This document shows, piece after piece, positions 27,673 through 34,531 of a stretch of 64,000 nt of DNA. Origin of the DNA: Thalassomonas actiniarum. GTDB taxonomy: Bacteria > Pseudomonadota > Gammaproteobacteria > Enterobacterales > Alteromonadaceae. The position numbers and the translations under genes were made by a program. Below the pieces are notes generated by a model. It had not been told where the DNA came from. It did not search any database and saw only the letters and a program-made list of their open reading frames with translations. The stretch is from the NCBI RefSeq assembly GCF_000948975.2, contig NZ_CP059735.1:3472001-3536000 (forward strand). The letters are read 5' to 3'. Within the stretch, counting starts at the first letter, position 1; every line of letters starts with the position of its first letter.

Positions 27673-27702
27673 AAAGCCCGGTTAGTACGCACCGGGCTTT
27701 TT
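27673..27702 (+). terminator. Rho-independent terminator of the eCIS operon
   Basis: AAAGCCCGGT, an 8-base loop and ACCGGGCTTT form a perfect 10-bp stem followed by TT, giving a run of five T. It lies 39 bases after the payload stop codon and before the convergent lipoprotein gene, so it probably ends the whole eCIS transcript and may also work in the other direction. Confidence 0.9.
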
Positions 27703-27777
27703 ACTGGAAAACAAGCTCACTTTTTCAAGTAAGATATTATTAACTTGCCAAATGACCGGCAGTTAACCTATGGTAAT

Positions 27778-29514
27778 TTACTCGCCGTCTTCAGCTAAGC
27801 AGTCAGTGACCTGGTCGGCACTAATATCCGGCTGCTGCTTGATATAATTGCTCGACATACAGGCGGTATAATAACTGAAATAACTGCGCAGCTGATCTAC
27901 TGACGGCACTTGATTGGCCTTACTCCTCAAATGATAAAAGGACTTTTTACGGCAACTGTCTTTATAAGGCGTCAAACCGGCAACACAGGCTTGTTGGGAC
28001 TGAAGATCCAGGCAGCCCCTGAATTTGGGGTCGGCACACATGGTTTGCTCGCCGTTAAGTACCAACTGATGCATCAGCAGCGCCTGACGCACGTCCGCAT
28101 CTCTTTCTTGATCGGATTTATTCGGATCTATCAATAAATACGACCTGCTGGCAATCACACTGTCACGGTATAAAATATCAAGCTTCCAGCGCCCTTCCGC
28201 CAGTTCATAGTCTTCACCGAAATACCACCATGCATAATTGGTGTTGTTCTTAAACATGGTATCTGTCCATTGCGACTCTGAGAATTTATGGTTGTTTTTA
28301 GGGTTGGTCAGTTCTGGATGTGTCATACGTATAGTGACGGGAAACTGTACCTGATTGCTTAACCGCCCGGCATCTTTGGGCACATCGACACTGTAGGTAA
28401 AACCGATATACTGACCCAGTTCTGGCTTCACCAGCAAGCCGGGGGTGACTTGCTGCCCTGCCCCCTGCTTAACAATCAGTCCGGACTCAAGCACATTGAC
28501 CCTGGGCGCCAGCAGCTGCTCTATGCCCTTATCTTCGGCGGTGCTGCCTGCTTCAGAGAGCGCATAAGGTGTGCCTTCTACCGACAAGGTAGTGATCTTA
28601 TCATCTTCCGCTAACGTCAGCCGGTTCAAAGGATTATTAAAGGCAACAAGCTTAGACAGCTCAGGCGCATCCGTCAGATCAAGCGACACCAGCTGGTTGT
28701 TATTCAACTCAAGTCGCTCAAGCGATGGCTTGTCACCCAGCTCAATCGTACTCAGCTGGTTATAATCCCCTTTTAATGACATAAGCTCTGTTAAACCGCT
28801 GACATCCAGTTCGGTTAACTGGTTATTGCGCACGTTTAACCGGGTGATCTTTGGGTTATTGCTAAAATCTACCGCTTCAAGCTGGTTCCCTCCAAGGAAA
28901 ACCATGGTAAGCGCCGGATTGGCACTGAGATCGACCTTAGCCAAGGTCCCGGTACTGAGGTTTAACATATTCAAATGCGGATTTTGCGACAAATCCACCG
29001 CCGTTAATTTATGCCTGCTTAAGCCTAAATCTTCCAGCTGCTTCAACCCGGTGACGTCAATTTCACTTAGCGGGATCTTATAGGCATATAAACGCTCTAA
29101 GGCTTTATTTTCACTGACATCAAGGGATTCCAGCGGATTTTCACTGACATTGAGCATAGTCAGGCCGGTATTGCGGCTCAGATCAATCGCGGCAATTTTG
29201 TTTTTTCCCAGCACTAAACGGGTCAGCTTAGGATTATTTCGGGTGTCTATCGCCTTAAGCTGATTGTTATATAAATTTAACTGTTCAAGCGCAGGCATAT
29301 ATTTTATTTCTTCAACCGAAACAATACTTTTATTGGCACATTCAAGCTCCTGTATTTCTGCCAACCTGCTCAGGTTGGCTTTTTTAACACAAGCGGCAAA
29401 ATTGGCATCTTTAAAAGCCAACTCGTCCACGGTTTCAGGCGCTATCAAGGCACAACTGCTCACTGTTGCCAGCAAACTCGTGACCAGGGCAAATTTTACT
29501 TTTCTATACGGCAT
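27778..29514 (-). CDS. Leucine-rich-repeat lipoprotein
   Basis: A 578-residue envelope protein. It starts with a short basic/hydrophobic signal and a VSSC lipobox-like site at about residue 21, so it is probably a lipoprotein. Residues ~65-330 are about a dozen 20-22-residue leucine-rich repeats of the type LxxLNLYNNQLKAIDTRNNP and LSRNTGLTMLNVSENPLESLD, an uncommon variant with Asp-Leu/Val-Ser turns. The C-terminal part (IGFTYSVDVP, LTNPKNNHKFSESQWTDTMF, WWYFGEDYELAEGRWKLDI) resembles DUF3859 as I remember it, followed by a Cys-containing tail. It stands alone, convergent to the eCIS operon. LRR lipoproteins commonly mediate protein contacts; the ligand is unknown. Confidence 0.85.
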   Translation of the reverse strand: MPYRKVKFALVTSLLATVSSCALIAPETVDELAFKDANFAACVKKANLSRLAEIQELECANKSIVSVEEIKYMPALEQLNLYNNQLKAIDTRNNPKLTRLVLGKNKIAAIDLSRNTGLTMLNVSENPLESLDVSENKALERLYAYKIPLSEIDVTGLKQLEDLGLSRHKLTAVDLSQNPHLNMLNLSTGTLAKVDLSANPALTMVFLGGNQLEAVDFSNNPKITRLNVRNNQLTELDVSGLTELMSLKGDYNQLSTIELGDKPSLERLELNNNQLVSLDLTDAPELSKLVAFNNPLNRLTLAEDDKITTLSVEGTPYALSEAGSTAEDKGIEQLLAPRVNVLESGLIVKQGAGQQVTPGLLVKPELGQYIGFTYSVDVPKDAGRLSNQVQFPVTIRMTHPELTNPKNNHKFSESQWTDTMFKNNTNYAWWYFGEDYELAEGRWKLDILYRDSVIASRSYLLIDPNKSDQERDADVRQALLMHQLVLNGEQTMCADPKFRGCLDLQSQQACVAGLTPYKDSCRKKSFYHLRSKANQVPSVDQLRSYFSYYTACMSSNYIKQQPDISADQVTDCLAEDGE

Positions 29515-30033
29515 GACGATTTCTCTATATGAAAAACAAGCATATTGCTTTAATTAACTGCATTTAAAATGCGATGGAAAAAGGTAGAAAATTACGAAAG
29601 AATTCGTAAAAAAGCGAAGGATATCAGTAGCTCACCTTGAAGTAAACGGTAAAGCACACATTGTATTAACATTTTTTTAATCATCCTCCTTAATGCTGAC
29701 ATTTTGTTCAATATTTAATGAAATTAACCACTTATATGATTTAAAACAAAAGCTGATTATTGAAGACTTGTTACGATTACTGACATTTTGCTCGCCGAAT
29801 GAATTGATTAACCCAGCGCTCCCCCCGGATTAGATAAAATCGAAATTGCCCCATTGCGATCATTAAGCCACAGCCTTGAAGGCATGTCACAACTCCCCCT
29901 GGAAAAGCAAATTTAACCGTCATTGCCAGCTGCCATATTCCTTTAGATAAAACTAGCCAGATCCTAAGGCAATAATTATTACCTTATCTCTCAATACATT
30001 AATTTGTTTTACAGGCATCCCAAAAAACAAAAG
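29515..30033. other. AT-rich intergenic region
   Basis: About 520 bases between the divergent lipoprotein and SRPBCC genes. It is AT-rich with frequent stops in all frames and should hold the lipoprotein promoter. I see no RNA gene, no repeat and no further coding sequence. The palindromes controlling the SRPBCC gene start at its right end. Confidence 0.6.
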
Positions 30034-30049
30034 GTTGACATTTGTCAAC
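30034..30049. promoter_or_regulatory. MarR-type operator palindrome 1
   Basis: GTTGACATTTGTCAAC is a perfect 7-2-7 inverted repeat. Its TTGACA also makes an ideal -35 box, with GATAAC about 16 bases downstream as a -10 candidate, so a protein bound here would block transcription of the SRPBCC gene. The same pattern recurs upstream of the nearby MarR gene. Confidence 0.7.
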
Positions 30050-30078
30050 TAAAACCGATAACATCCCCCTCAAATCAA

Positions 30079-30094
30079 GTTGACAAACATCAAC
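30079..30094. promoter_or_regulatory. MarR-type operator palindrome 2
   Basis: GTTGACAAACATCAAC is an imperfect version of the same GTTGA(C/T)A-N2-T(G/A)TCAAC palindrome, 45 bases (centre to centre) after the first site and 33 bases before the SRPBCC start codon. The spacing of about four helical turns would allow two dimers on the same face. Confidence 0.6.
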
Positions 30095-30126
30095 TACATT
30101 TATGTTCTGCCACGTGGGGTGAAGTA

Positions 30127-30615
30127 ATGAAAATAACGAAGAAAGTTCTAATAGAGAGGCATCCAGAGGATGTATGGCAAACAGTTGCCGAGCAATTTGA
30201 CCAGGCCCATAAATGGATGGGGATAGTAGAAAATTCATATAAGGTTCAAGGACAATCTGCTGTCGACGGTGCTCCTATGGCCGGTCGGGTATGTGAATTT
30301 ACCAACGACCCCAACGGGCTTAAAGCAGAAGAAAAAATATTGAACTTCTCGGCAGAGCAAATGCATTTTGATTTTGATGTTGTGCCCGTTAACGCACCTA
30401 AGTTATTTCCCGTAAAAAGAAACGTTGTGACCATGTCGGTCAGGAAAACTTCAAATTCACACAGTGAAGTTACCTGGTACTCCCACATTGAATTATCGCT
30501 TTTCGGTTATGTTTTTTATCCCTTACTAAAACGGGGCCTTTCGAAAAGCTTTGCCGGAATTATGGAAGATCTAAAGCGCTATTTGGAAATCAAGGATATA
30601 ACGAAACATGCCTAG
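30127..30615 (+). CDS. SRPBCC-family (START/Bet v1-like) protein
   Basis: A 162-residue protein with an SRPBCC layout: an N-terminal strand (KITKKVLIERHPEDVWQTVA) leading into a helix, a central sheet (RVCEFTNDPNGLKAEEKIL; SEVTWYSHIELS) and a final long amphipathic helix (SKSFAGIMEDLKRYLEIKD). The fold makes a hydrophobic ligand cavity; the ligand is unknown. The ATG at 30127 follows GGGGTGAAG; an in-frame upstream start at 30004 would translate through both operators and is rejected. It forms a likely two-gene operon with the small membrane protein 53 bases downstream. MarR-type palindromes in the promoter suggest derepression by a small, perhaps phenolic or lipophilic, ligand. Confidence 0.82.
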   Translation: MKITKKVLIERHPEDVWQTVAEQFDQAHKWMGIVENSYKVQGQSAVDGAPMAGRVCEFTNDPNGLKAEEKILNFSAEQMHFDFDVVPVNAPKLFPVKRNVVTMSVRKTSNSHSEVTWYSHIELSLFGYVFYPLLKRGLSKSFAGIMEDLKRYLEIKDITKHA

Positions 30616-30668
30616 TTGGCCTGCTCATCTAAATTACAGTAAAACCATTAAGTTACAGGATTATTGAT

Positions 30669-31058
30669 ATGTTACGCATTGCACAGTTGATTTCAATTTT
30701 ATTCGTTGACGTTTTTAGTGCCGCTGCTATCGCTGCTATTTTCTTTCCCGGCTCAGTAGGAGCAGCAAGCGGGTTTAACCCGACATCCGATTATGGACTC
30801 ACCAATATTCGTACATTAGGCGCCCCACTGTTGATGATGGCTGTGGTGACAGCTGTTGCCGCCTATTCACGAAAATGGCTGTTTTTATTGCCGGCAACAA
30901 TGTATTTTCTGTTTAATGGACTGACACGTGTCATCTCATTATTCAACGAACAATATGATGATGTTATGATGCGTGGCCTGTTTCTTACTTTTGGCCTGTT
31001 TATACTCGCCATCTGGGTGTTAAGGATGTTTCATCAAGCAGAAAAAAACACTGCCTGA
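30669..31058 (+). CDS. Small four-helix membrane protein (DUF4345-like)
   Basis: A 129-residue integral membrane protein with four predicted helices at about residues 5-27, 48-67, 70-88 and 103-122. The NIRTLGAPLLMMAVVTAVAA segment and overall size resemble small membrane proteins of the DUF4345/DoxX-like type, but the match is from memory and weak. AGGA lies 7 bases before the ATG. It probably shares a transcript with the SRPBCC gene and the same MarR control. Function unknown. Confidence 0.75.
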   Translation: MLRIAQLISILFVDVFSAAAIAAIFFPGSVGAASGFNPTSDYGLTNIRTLGAPLLMMAVVTAVAAYSRKWLFLLPATMYFLFNGLTRVISLFNEQYDDVMMRGLFLTFGLFILAIWVLRMFHQAEKNTA

Positions 31059-31171
31059 TGCGCCACTTTCCAGGCTGCGTTAACGTCAATACCGCTCTAG
31101 CGCAGCCAAAAACAGGCTTGTAAATTAAGGTTTTTCTTGGCAGGCGGGCATTTTATTATTAGCCCCGTATA

Positions 31172-31624
31172 TTATTTAGCCGAACTCTCTTTATTTAGCT
31201 CTCGTAAGTTATCCGAAAGGCGATCGGATACCCTAAAAAAGGCCTCTAAGTCCTTAGCCGGGATACCTGCGGTTAACTGCTCTGAAAATACCGCTTCAAT
31301 TTTTTCGATGGTTTCAAAAAAGTCGTAACCCTTATTGGTTAACTTTAAAATTTTACTGCGTTTATCTGCAGGGTTCGGTTCACGCTTGACCAGCTCTACC
31401 TCGCAAAGCTCATCTATTAACCTTTTCACCTGGCTCTTATCCCGATTTAATGTCCTGGCAATATCCAACAAGGTAGAGCCACCGGTACTCCATATTCGTC
31501 TCATGGCCCGCAATTGCATAGGCGCAGGCTTGAATGCTAATTGACCCAACTGGGGCGTGATTTGCGTCCCCAGATCGTAACTTAGGCGAAAGGCAACTTC
31601 ATGGACGGTACGCTTCTTTTTCAT
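31172..31624 (-). CDS. MarR-family transcriptional regulator
   Basis: A 150-residue winged-helix regulator of the MarR family. The helix-turn-helix and wing are visible around residues 45-95 (RRIWSTGGSTLLDIARTLNR, DKSQVKRLIDELCEVELVKR, NPADKRSKILKLTNKG), with helical dimerisation segments at both ends. I chose ATG 31624 because it gives a usual length; a TTG at 31687 would extend it by 21 residues but would put the palindrome at 31696-31711 inside its ribosome site. The gene converges on the SRPBCC/membrane operon. Shared palindromes predict that it represses both that operon and itself. Confidence 0.88.
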   Translation of the reverse strand: MKKKRTVHEVAFRLSYDLGTQITPQLGQLAFKPAPMQLRAMRRIWSTGGSTLLDIARTLNRDKSQVKRLIDELCEVELVKREPNPADKRSKILKLTNKGYDFFETIEKIEAVFSEQLTAGIPAKDLEAFFRVSDRLSDNLRELNKESSAK

Positions 31625-31695
31625 GAATAAACGTATTTCTTCTCTGTTTACAACATACTGGCGACTATAACATAAATCGATGGACAATGGGTGTC

Positions 31696-31711
31696 GTTGA
31701 TAAATATCAAC
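31696..31711. promoter_or_regulatory. MarR-type operator palindrome 3 (autoregulation)
   Basis: GTTGATAAATATCAAC is a perfect 7-2-7 inverted repeat lying 72 bases upstream of the MarR start codon. It shares the GTTGA…TCAAC frame with the two sites before the SRPBCC gene, so it is a likely autoregulatory operator. Confidence 0.7.
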
Positions 31712-31917
31712 TTTATGAATCGTTTTAATTCAAGTCAGCTGATCTTTTTAACCGGGTCAAATAACTTCCCGAGGGTAAAAAATTCCCCGCCCTTTACCTC
31801 AAATCCCCCCGTTTTTAACGAATTTAGCGCTATTTTGATGGTTATAGCCTGATCTGCGATGGCATTCTACTTGCTGTATCAAGAGTTAATATCTGAAACA
31901 AATGAAAGGCTATCCCT

Positions 31918-32559
31918 ATGTCAAGAAATACAGGAAGACCTAGATCAAGCAGTGCGCCAACCATTATGACAAGAACGCAACACAGGCCGACTACGTTTCT
32001 GACTGTTGATCCAACCGGAGTGAGAGCACCTTCAGCGTACGGTGTAGAAAACAGCACCAGTACCCGCGGCATGATAAGTGAGCGATCCCGGCAACAGCAT
32101 GATCACGGACCGACCAATACGGGACGGATGCAAACGGTGCACGCCTTTACCTCAAGCCCTCAAATGCAGGAAGCCGTTGCTTATAATGTAGATGATACAG
32201 TGGCGCGCACAGGAATGAATGTCAGTGCAGCATTACGTCTGGAAATCATGGACGGCTTGGCCAGCCCTCTGGCAACCAGTGGCGCACAACATCTGGAAAC
32301 CTTCACAAATCAGCCGCACTCAATGGCCAACCCCCACATCAGCGGAGGAACAGTACATTTTGCCCAACCAACAAGTGCTCTGGGTGATTTTAATACTGTA
32401 CGTGCCCGTACTGAACACAACAGTCAGTCAGCCCACCAGCGGCCCACATTCAGAACAGGCGTAACCGCCCATCAAACACCCCAGTCGGTAAGCTTTAACC
32501 GCTCTGCGCTAACGGCACAACAACGATTTGCCCGGTCAGTGCTGGGTGGAGGAGGTTAA
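31918..32559 (+). CDS. Hypothetical protein, disordered Ser/Thr/His/Gln-rich
   Basis: A 213-residue frame starting ATG 31918 with GAAAGG upstream. The product is polar, with no signal peptide, no membrane helix and no cysteine; a possible folded core is TVHAFTSSPQMQEAVAYNVD through MNVSAALRLEIMDGLASPLA (about residues 83-125). It ends LTAQQRFARSVLGGGG. I do not recognise a family. Codon positions look coding (few rare codons, sustained frame), and no competing long frame exists on either strand. A 13-codon frame with strong GGAGGAGG (32562-32603) follows immediately. Confidence 0.6.
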   Translation: MSRNTGRPRSSSAPTIMTRTQHRPTTFLTVDPTGVRAPSAYGVENSTSTRGMISERSRQQHDHGPTNTGRMQTVHAFTSSPQMQEAVAYNVDDTVARTGMNVSAALRLEIMDGLASPLATSGAQHLETFTNQPHSMANPHISGGTVHFAQPTSALGDFNTVRARTEHNSQSAHQRPTFRTGVTAHQTPQSVSFNRSALTAQQRFARSVLGGGG

Positions 32560-32982
32560 AGATGATTACCTTTAAAACTGGTTGTTCAGTAACAACAACT
32601 TAATGCCAACCAGGAGCAAGCGTGGACATTAATAAATTTATCTTTATCCGTGAAATGCCGCTTTAAAATCCATTAATGGCTCTCCACTTAAGGCTATGTT
32701 TTTCATAGTATTAAAAACTTTGTACAGCTAGCTATACAGTACATAAAGTTAACAGCAATACTAAATACAACCATAGCCGGATCTATCCCGCTTTTTCGAC
32801 TATAACTTGATGGGAAAATGTTAACCCGAGGAGGTATTTCAAGCGCAGCTCTTTAGTATCCATATCTAACAAAAGGCTAGTGAAGATCTAATAAAGAGCA
32901 GAATGAATAAACAACAAGCGCTACCCCTGAGTGCGACAACACCCAGAGATAGCTAACCAAAATAGATACTGGAGTATCCATC
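32560..32982. other. Non-coding stretch with palindrome
   Basis: About 420 bases with no convincing gene. It contains a 13-codon frame at 32562-32603 behind a strong ribosome site, a GTTGTT-CAGT-AACAAC inverted repeat at 32581-32596, and an 18-base near-palindrome at 32721-32738. Otherwise nothing recognisable. Confidence 0.5.
32721..32738. promoter_or_regulatory. 18-bp near-palindrome (candidate operator)
   Basis: TGTACAGCTAGCTATACA reads TGTAyAGCTAGCTrTACA on both strands with one mismatched pair. Such a symmetric site in a gene-poor stretch may be a repressor operator, but no neighbouring regulator can be assigned. Confidence 0.35.
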
Positions 32983-33258
32983 ATGGCTAAACATAATGAT
33001 ATGCCAGAGTTAAACTCGGCTAAAGTTTTTTTAACAAATCTTTACACAAAAGAAAGACTTAGTCCCCCCTGCCAGCATCCGTTAACAACTGGCCATTACC
33101 TTCATCCCTACACACCTCAAGCTTCCTGGCAAAGCACTGTACAAGCTAGCTCAGCGAACTTCACACAAGTGCGTCACCGTAATTGTTTTGAGAATATGCA
33201 ATGGCAGATAAAGGCCTTGGCTTATGGCTTCGGGCTATTTTGCTCTACAACGGTTTAA
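32983..33258 (+). CDS. Hypothetical 91-residue protein (uncertain)
   Basis: A 91-residue frame starting ATG 32983 with TGGAG 8 bases upstream. The product has no recognisable domain, no signal peptide and a mixed polar composition (four Cys/His-containing segments, LTTGHYLHPYTPQASWQSTV in the middle). The codon usage is less convincing than that of its neighbours. It may be a small accessory gene or chance frame. Confidence 0.35.
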   Translation: MAKHNDMPELNSAKVFLTNLYTKERLSPPCQHPLTTGHYLHPYTPQASWQSTVQASSANFTQVRHRNCFENMQWQIKALAYGFGLFCSTTV

Positions 33259-33360
33259 TCGTGATATGAATGACGTCACTGTTTATGGTTTTAACTGCAA
33301 CAGCTATTAGCTCAAAGATGAGCTGATGAATTTTGCTAAAGACATGCAGAAGCTCCCATT

Positions 33361-33546
33361 ATGAAAAAAATTATCGTATTAACCGTTAGGGTGGATTCAG
33401 AGGTAGGTGAAGCGATTCATGCTTTAGCCCAGGCAGATGAAAGAAGTGTTGCCTGGGTTACCCGAAAACTGCTCACCGAGGCACTCAAAGCCCGTAAACT
33501 TTTAACAGCCCAAGATGACCAACAATACCGGGCAGCCAAAGGCTGA
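33361..33546 (+). CDS. Ribbon-helix-helix (CopG/Arc-like) small protein
   Basis: A 61-residue protein of typical ribbon-helix-helix size. The N-terminal strand IIVLTVRVDSEVGEAI leads into helix A (HALAQADERSVAWVTRKLL, residues 20-38) and helix B (EALKARKLL). Such proteins are DNA-binding dimers, often antitoxins or plasmid/phage regulators. No partner toxin gene follows, and a strong hairpin ends the unit. The ribosome site is weak. Confidence 0.6.
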   Translation: MKKIIVLTVRVDSEVGEAIHALAQADERSVAWVTRKLLTEALKARKLLTAQDDQQYRAAKG

Positions 33547-33583
33547 TCTATATTACTAACGATATTAAAAATAATACTGAGCA

Positions 33584-33623
33584 GTAAAAAACTGATTTAG
33601 TCCAATAACAATCAGTTTTTTAC
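33584..33623. terminator. Bidirectional rho-independent terminator
   Basis: GTAAAAAACTGAT and ATCAGTTTTTTAC form a perfect 13-bp stem with a 14-base loop. The right arm gives a six-T run for + strand transcripts from the small DNA-binding gene, and the left arm gives the same for the - strand channel/Hhe transcript, so it probably terminates both. Confidence 0.8.
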
Positions 33624-33774
33624 TCTTGCTAACTTATAACTGTCCAGCTTAATTACTAAAAAGTAGAGTTTGCCAATTTAGTGCTTTAATTCTCTCTAAC
33701 AAATCATGACAGTATTTGAAATTCATGAAGCAACGTGCCATGTTATTTACTCTTCATTTATCTTTTTAACATAG

Positions 33775-34455
33775 TTAGTAGTTAGTAGTTTCTAAATCTG
33801 TTCTTTTTTGAACTACCAACCACGCAATAAACATTGAGTTCACATAAGCAAACAATAACAAACCAACTTTATTTAATACTGTGGTCATAATGATTCCTTC
33901 ATGGCTAACCGCTTGACTAATAGATGTTTTTGCATTCATTAAATTTAGAAATGCCCACCATAATGCCGACTCAGCGGTATTAATACTTGAATTATAAGAA
34001 CGTTCAAACTCCAAAATAAATGCAGAGGATAACGTAAAACTGACGAATACAATTAAAAGTATACTTAGAGTAAATGTCTCATATTTACTTACATGTAAAC
34101 TTTTAACGAGGATCTTAATAGATTTGATAGCACGCAGATAGCGGATTACTCGCACAACCTTTGAAACTCTTCCCCATCTAAGCGGATCTATTGCCGGAAT
34201 TGAAGATATAAAATCCAACCACCCCCACTTAAGAAATTGGGACTTTGATTCAGCTTGATAAAAGTTCACAAAAAAATCACATAAAAAAATACAACAGACT
34301 GCAAAGTCAATATACTGAAGTACTTGTTTTATTTCTTGGTCTTCAATTAAGAATGCTTCAATTGAGAGAGTGGCAAGTACGTACACGCTCAAAAATATCA
34401 AAACCAAATTGTAAAGCGGTGAGCCTTGTTGTTTCATAACTTCCTTGAGTTTCAC
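33775..34455 (-). CDS. Voltage-sensor ion channel-like membrane protein with atypical pore
   Basis: A 226-residue six-helix protein of the voltage-gated ion channel superfamily. S1 is about residues 16-36, S2 48-66, S3 78-90, S4 93-111 with regularly spaced arginines (R93, R96, R102, R105, R108), S5 128-150, S6 193-214. The pore loop has the normal ALWWAF helix start (164-169), but the potassium filter TVGYGD is absent and NLMNAKTSIS takes its place. It may conduct another ion, or act as a membrane effector. The gene follows the Hhe-like helicase by 76 bases on the same strand, so co-transcription is plausible. The N-terminus looks complete. Confidence 0.82.
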   Translation of the reverse strand: MKLKEVMKQQGSPLYNLVLIFLSVYVLATLSIEAFLIEDQEIKQVLQYIDFAVCCIFLCDFFVNFYQAESKSQFLKWGWLDFISSIPAIDPLRWGRVSKVVRVIRYLRAIKSIKILVKSLHVSKYETFTLSILLIVFVSFTLSSAFILEFERSYNSSINTAESALWWAFLNLMNAKTSISQAVSHEGIIMTTVLNKVGLLLFAYVNSMFIAWLVVQKRTDLETTNY

Positions 34456-34531
34456 TTAAATCCTGGTATTACATAACGCCTTATAAAAATCAAAAAGTCT
34501 TCCTATAACAATGATTTTACAACGAAAATTA

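Noticed and set aside
30004-30126. N-terminal extension of the SRPBCC gene
   Set aside because: It would translate across the -35 box and both operators; ATG 30127 has a good ribosome site.
31073-31107. GGCTGCG…CGCAGCC inverted repeat between the small membrane gene and MarR
   Set aside because: The loop is long and no T-run follows on either strand, so terminator status could not be supported.
31625-31687. TTG-started N-terminal extension of the MarR gene
   Set aside because: It would add 21 residues atypical for the family and place its ribosome site in the operator; the ATG at 31624 gives the usual length.
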